From the NCBI GenBank assembly GCA_035772785.1, contig JAOCPU010000013.1, positions 1 through 64,000 of the forward strand: DNA of 64,000 nt, given 5' to 3'. Source of the stretch: Phlebiopsis flavidoalba. Lineage: Eukaryota > Basidiomycota > Agaricomycetes > Polyporales > Phanerochaetaceae. A program made the translations under genes and the position numbers. The notes beneath the pieces were generated by a model. The model saw only the letters and a list, made by a program, of their open reading frames with translations. It was not told the DNA's origin and made no database searches. Of the stretch, positions 59,340 through 64,000 are shown one piece after another. Each line of letters starts with the position of its first letter. The stretch's first letter is position 1.

Positions 59340-60772
59340 TATGTTTTGACCAATGCCCCTGGCCCATTCACTAACGATGATGCGCGCTGGCTGCGTCGAT
59401 GTCTCGTTCGCGCTCGGTGTGATGATCGCCTAGATGCGCGCGGAGACGACACTCTCGCGAGGATCACGGGCTATGCAAACGATGTGGAGATGCAGGTATG
59501 TGGCGCGGCGCCTGCGGTGTTTGAGTCGGGCTGATGCGCTTTGTTTGGAGGAACCTGCGTATGCAGGTCCTCAACTCTTTCTCGTACTAGATACGAATGT
59601 CTTGATAGACAACCTGAAAGTTATACAAACGTTTAGTGAAGACATTGACCGAGGAATTCTACCATGGCCGATGAAGATTATTGTTCCCAGTGTCACCCTT
59701 TCAGAATTGGATGGGTACGTTTAGCTGAGGTTGAGATTGTATATTGTTCACCTGAAGACGTGCATTTTCTAGGTTGAAGACATAGCGACGAGGAATCTCG
59801 TGGTTTGCGCGTACAGCCTCTACTATGCTACTTTGAGAAGGTCAAGGAGAAGACCTCTATCAGAGTCCAAGCACGCTCCGAGACCCTAGGCACCAAGCCA
59901 GCAAAACATGAGCAATGTCGGGCCGCGGATCTATCTATCTGGGACTGTGTCAGTATTTCAAGTCCAAAGATGGGGAGCGATGTTGTGTTGCTGTCCAATG
60001 ACAAGATTTTTGCATACTTCACCAGAACGACGAGCCTGGTAAGCTGATAGTCCTCGGTGCCCAGCCTCCGCTGACTGCACGCGCGCTAGTCATCCCTACT
60101 GTGAGCCCAGGAAAGCGAGCATGGTCGAGTCGCGACCTTGCAAAACACAACTATTCGGTGACCATATCGACCTGACACCGTTCCCGTCCAACTCGGACCA
60201 CGCGCCGGATATCGCCCGACGCAGAGATGGTCGCAGGGCTCGAAACACCTTGCACAGACCGACGCTCATAGGGCTGGACGACGATGACAGTATGGACGTC
60301 GACGACGACGAGTCTCGTACCGTCGTGGAGAACTGGGTACCGAGCCACGCACTGGACGGGCTGCATATACAAATCATCGACCACTTCTCTATAGTCTTGA
60401 AGCAGCTTACTGCCGAGTGCTTCATGAGATGGGCGAGGCAGGTCCGCCGGCGCAGTCACGACACGCCCCAGCGCACCGCCGGAAGCCGCTCCGAGAGTGG
60501 ACTGTGTGCGACTGCCTGGAGTACCTCGGGACAAGCGCACGCTGGCCGAAAACACAGCCCCCGCTGCAGACGTTCTTGCTGCGGGCGCAACGAGGATCGA
60601 GGCTGGCGGCGCGGACAGGACTGGCCTCGTCAGTCATGGGAGAAACTGCGTTGATGCGCTGGAGAACATCGGGCAGGTATTCCAGGACGCTGTCGTGCTG
60701 GACTCTGTGCAGAAATTGCGGTTGCATGTGAAGGATGTGTTTGGGCAGCCCCTGCGACCGACCGGAACCTAG
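59340..60772 (+). CDS. SWT1: SWT1-type PIN-domain endoribonuclease
   Basis: Swt1 is a nuclear endonuclease for quality control of mRNPs at the pore. Coding signal begins after an acceptor near 59339 with DDARWLRRC and ITGYANDVEM. The PIN domain follows: LFLVLDTNVLIDNLKVIQTF (about 59580, catalytic Asp), KIIVPSVTLSELDG (Glu), RRGISWFAR after a small intron, EKVKEKTSIRVQARSETLG (about 59840), LSIWDC, SDVVLLSNDKIFA (about 59975, the later acidic site). A linker with DDDDSMDVDDDES (about 60275) and a C-terminal helical domain (VVENWVPSHALDGLHIQIID, LENIGQVFQDAVVLDSVQKL) end at LRPTGT with its stop at 60770-60772. The start exon is uncertain; one shift near 60440-60500. Confidence 0.72.
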
Positions 60773-61239
60773 TCGAGAACAGAAGTCTTGGCTGTTGCTG
60801 TAGCGCAAGAATCAAGTGCAGTTTTTTTTTGATCAATAAACAGGTTTTCATGAGCTCGGCGGCCGAGAGCGCGGTGGATTTGTAGTCGGGGGCGGTGGAA
60901 GACCATACACAGACAGGACTGCTGGCATTGCACTGGTTACAGCTTCGGAAGGGGCGTTATGTTTGTTTTTATTATTCTGCGAAAGGGCCGAGTGAGAGTG
61001 CGCAGCAGGTGGACTCTGGATTGGAACTGCGTACGCAAGATTGCGATAGCCCCATGTCGGCCGCGCTGATGGGACCCGCGCGGAAAAGGCACTCTGGGCT
61101 GTGCGACGGGATGGGTAAACATGGCACGCGGGGAGCCCCCCTCTGTCTCGAGTGCCTGGTCGATTCGCTTTCTTAAACGGCTTCTCTACTCAACTGCCCA
61201 TTCCTTTTCTTTTCCTTCTCGTCTCTCTCTCTTTTCGTT
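60773..61239. other. Spacer between SWT1 and the GT32 gene
   Basis: No recognised gene. A T9 run at 60823-60831 and a pyrimidine-rich stretch at 61190-61235 precede the next ATG. Confidence 0.45.
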
Positions 61240-62958
61240 ATGGTCCCGCCGTTCGAACGGTCTACACATGTCTCTGTCTCCTCGCTGCTGTCCTCGTCGC
61301 ACACCGTAATCGTTTCTGTCCTCCTTTATCTCCTACTACCTCAACATCGACCTCGCAGCCTACATCTCCGAAGATGAGCGTTCGACGCACCATTCGACGA
61401 CTCCAGGTGGAATGCGTCACGAACACGGCAAGGTCGAGCGTGTTCCTCGTATCATTCTCACCAGACCTGGAAGTCGGAGACGCTGCCCAAGAAATGGGAG
61501 AAAATCTCGCAGCACTGCCAGAGATATGATGATGCCTGACTAGTGAGCCCTCTATACACTTTTTCCGCCGCCCCTTTAACTCTATATCACACTAGCGATT
61601 ACATGCTCTGGACAGACGCAAGTTCGCGCGAGTTCATTGCCAAAGAGTAATCCCTGGTTCCTGATACTTTCGACGGCTACACCTATCCTAGACTCCAGCG
61701 TGCTGACGCTATCAACTCACCCGACCTACTTCATTCTCTACCACAACCTATGGTGGCGTTTTATATCGACTTCGGACATTGGCTGCCAACGCCCCATGGA
61801 CTCTCTGCTCACCTTCCCCGTCCATCCCTCCCCGCACAATTCCTGTCGGTGTATCCAATGACCTCAATGTTTGCCGAAAAGCAACCACCCCTTCATGGCT
61901 CAGACGATCCGCAGCCTCATCGCCTGGGTACTACTCATGGGTCTTGAACTACCCGACAGTCATGTTTTCGACGTGGCCCCATGTTCTTTTCAGCCCAATA
62001 TGGCGCATGGACCTCAGCACACCCAGCCACCGGAGCGTGAGCACCCTGGTGGCGAGGTTCGTATCCTCGCCGAATCGGCGTTGTACACGGCAAAGTAAAA
62101 AGAACGCTTAAGGCAGAAGAGGCCCCTCACACACGTTCTTCAAGCCACTACTATGGTAGCAGCTGGCACGCGGACGATGCTGCGTTCATTGGCTTCCTGG
62201 CTCACTGGGGCAAGGCTTTTGATGTGGATCGGACTGCTCGTCCTGGTCGGAGGGCTGGTCAGGCTGGCACTGGCGCCCCATTCCCGCCAGAGGAAGTACA
62301 CTCTCGGACGCAGTCAGTGGGTACGGACGTCATGATGCCACGCTGGAAGAGACGCAACCAGAAGGTGGTACCTGTCGACCTTGGTTGGGTTCGCCATTCC
62401 GTCGTCCACAGCGAACAAACGCCGAATCCCCCGTCCTCTCCCATCTCGCCAACGTCTTCCGAAGAAGACGACGACGTCCATCTGCTTCCTCTTTCTCTCG
62501 ACGTCTGCCACCAAGCCCAGCAACCTCCGAAGATATGTTTCTTCTCACCACCACCAAGTCACAGTGTCGCGAGCGAAGTACGGCGTGCCGCCGGTGGCGT
62601 CATGTCCTGCACTTCTCAAGTGATCAAAGACCAGCCGAGTACCCCTCCACGGTGGCGCGCGCCGACCAAGGCGCATGATCGCGGGGTGCTGTTTCTTCCT
62701 TTCCCTGCCTTCTTCAACGCCATCAAAACGCATACAGCTACCTGCCGACCGTGGCTCCCGCGAAGTTTCTCCCGCAGCACTATCCCGCGGAGCGACTCGC
62801 GACCGCTGGAGGCGGAGTACCCTCCGATAGAGCCGCGCTATCGCGACGAGGACGACGAGGAGGGCGCGGGCGGCAACCGATTTCTTGTGATGGGGGCCGA
62901 GTTACGACCACTCAGCGATCATCGACGGTGGTCGTCAGACGCGTCGACCATGTGCTAG
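61240..62958 (+). CDS. GT32 glycosyltransferase, MIPC synthase-like (Sur1/Csg1 type)
   Basis: Sur1/Csg1 enzymes add mannose to inositol phosphorylceramide in the Golgi. The ATG at 61240 starts MVPPFERSTHVSVSS, then a signal-anchor helix HTVIVSVLLYLLL. The catalytic domain reads, across shifts, RVPRII-HQTWKSETLPKKWEKIS (61432-61500), DYMLWTDASSREFIAKE (about 61605), DTFDGYTYP, YIDF-DIGCQRPMD (about 61765, the DXD motif with one inserted base), TIPVGVSNDL, then MFAEK, FMAQTIRSLI and ATGEHPGGEVRIL-like sequence (about 62030). A second helix WIGLLVLVGGLVRLAL (about 62225) is followed by a polar cytosolic tail ending RWSSDASTMC with its stop at 62956-62958. Helix after the catalytic domain fits the family. 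Confidence 0.75.
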
Positions 62959-64000
62959 CCCGCCAAGGGCCCTGCTCGTCTTTGGGCATGCGGTGTCCTG
63001 AAGCTGGGGCGCTGCTATGGGCTGCCTGGCCGGGACGTAGCCCGACTATCTGTGATTATCTTTTGCTTGACTTGGTACGGACGGTTGTCGGGACGCGGAG
63101 AGGAGCTGCCGCGGGCGAGACAGGTATCTGCGGGTGCGGTTTCGACGAGACGAACTTGCACGGGCCGCACTGGGAAATTAGACCAACAGAACAGGAAAAA
63201 CAATCAATCGTAATACCCACGCCATCCACACAGACTCAACACACTTACATACTTTGTCAGCCCCCCCCCTCCTCCCCCACTGTTACATACCCAGCCGCGT
63301 GCCGCCTGGCCTGCGTGCGTTGAGTCGTGTCGGTCCAGTGCGCCGCGGTGGCTCCCACGCCATCCGCGACGCCACGGTGCCTGCTCCCACCCGCCGTGGC
63401 AGTGTCCTCACGTGCGCGGTAGTCTCGCACGTTCGCTCATTTGTATTTTGCATTTCGCTGTGTGCGAGCTGACTTGGGCTCACAGAACTTTTTTTCTCCC
63501 TTTTCCTGCCTGGTACAACTTGCCGTCGTCTTCTAAATTGATTTTATTATGTCGTAATCCGCACTAATCACCGCCACCCTCCGTTTACTCATCGCCCTCT
63601 ATTACACGTGCCCGTTGGCCTATGCTATGTGATCTACCTGAATTGCCATCCACATGTCACAAAGAAACGAAAAGAATTTAAATTCCAAAAAAAAAAAAAA
63701 CTCGTCCATCAGGTATCCTCCGCCGCGCGCGCGATGGTGGCATCTGACATCTTTTGATTTTTCGTGTCTCTTCTCTGTGTGCGGTGAAGTTGGATGGCAT
63801 CATGTCGACATGCAACCAACGCGATGTAGGCAGGGCCTTCCCCTGGTGGGTCCCAAGCGAGTGCCCGCGTCCTGTCGCATGATAGCAAAGGATGGCATCA
63901 TCCCGCCCATCCACCCAGGCGTGCGCGGCTGCCTGGTGTACTCGAACTCTGACTGGGGGCGCGCCACACGCGAGGACCCCGGACGGCAGCTGGCCTCTAT
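62959..64000. other. No recognisable gene
   Basis: Short frames only. An A14 run at 63689-63702 may be a polyadenosine tract. The minus-strand frame at 63678-63914 has no family motif. A gene may begin beyond the window. Confidence 0.4.

Overview
The window is nuclear DNA of a filamentous basidiomycete, most likely an Agaricomycete; a wood-decay polypore is a guess. The evidence is dense short-intron genes, about 55% GC, an AA9 polysaccharide monooxygenase remnant, a GMC oxidoreductase, a spherulin-4-like protein and fungal families such as DUF7704, DUF2985 and FMP27. No prokaryotic, CRISPR or prophage features were seen.

Layout. 1-6.1 kb is accessory: a retroelement remnant, a tRNA-like fragment in an AT-rich patch, a 1.24-kb element bounded by 47-bp inverted repeats, a broken AA9 gene directly beside it, an orphan exon and a spherulin-4-like gene. 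6.2-17 kb is a gene-dense block: GMC oxidoreductase (+), DNA polymerase epsilon subunit B (-), a UPF0183 protein (+), a pyrimidine 5'-nucleotidase-like HAD protein (-), ribosomal protein eL6 (+), COX18 (+) and a DUF7704 membrane protein (-). 17.9-25.5 kb has a FEX/CrcB fluoride exporter (+), an unidentified minus-strand stretch, ribosomal protein eL36 (+) and a VTT/SNARE-associated-Golgi-type membrane protein (+). 26.7-36.4 kb is one giant gene for an FMP27/BLTP2-type bridge-like lipid transfer protein. 37-42 kb has a DUF2985 membrane protein, a cluster of palindromic repeats and an RGG-repeat protein with an AKAP7/ASCC1-type 2H phosphoesterase domain. 42.4-47.4 kb has methionine synthase (METE, -) and a xylitol/sorbitol-type dehydrogenase (-). 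49-63 kb has an acidic unknown (+), mitochondrial EF-G2 (-), a Ste14-type isoprenylcysteine methyltransferase (+), ribosomal protein uL6 (-), PCF11 (+), an SWT1-type PIN nuclease (+) and a GT32 MIPC-synthase-like glycosyltransferase (+).

The genes do not form a single pathway. They are mostly conserved housekeeping genes in head-to-head and tail-to-tail pairs, including informational genes (eL6, eL36, uL6, MEF2, PCF11, SWT1, DPB2), lipid and membrane genes (FMP27, VTT protein, GT32, ICMT), and metabolism (METE, sugar alcohol dehydrogenase, GMC).

A general caution: nearly every recognisable gene, including essential ones, needs one or more single-base shifts to read through. Uncorrected sequence error is the simplest explanation, so frameshifts here should not be read as gene death without read support. 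Exon limits are approximate unless a splice site is stated.
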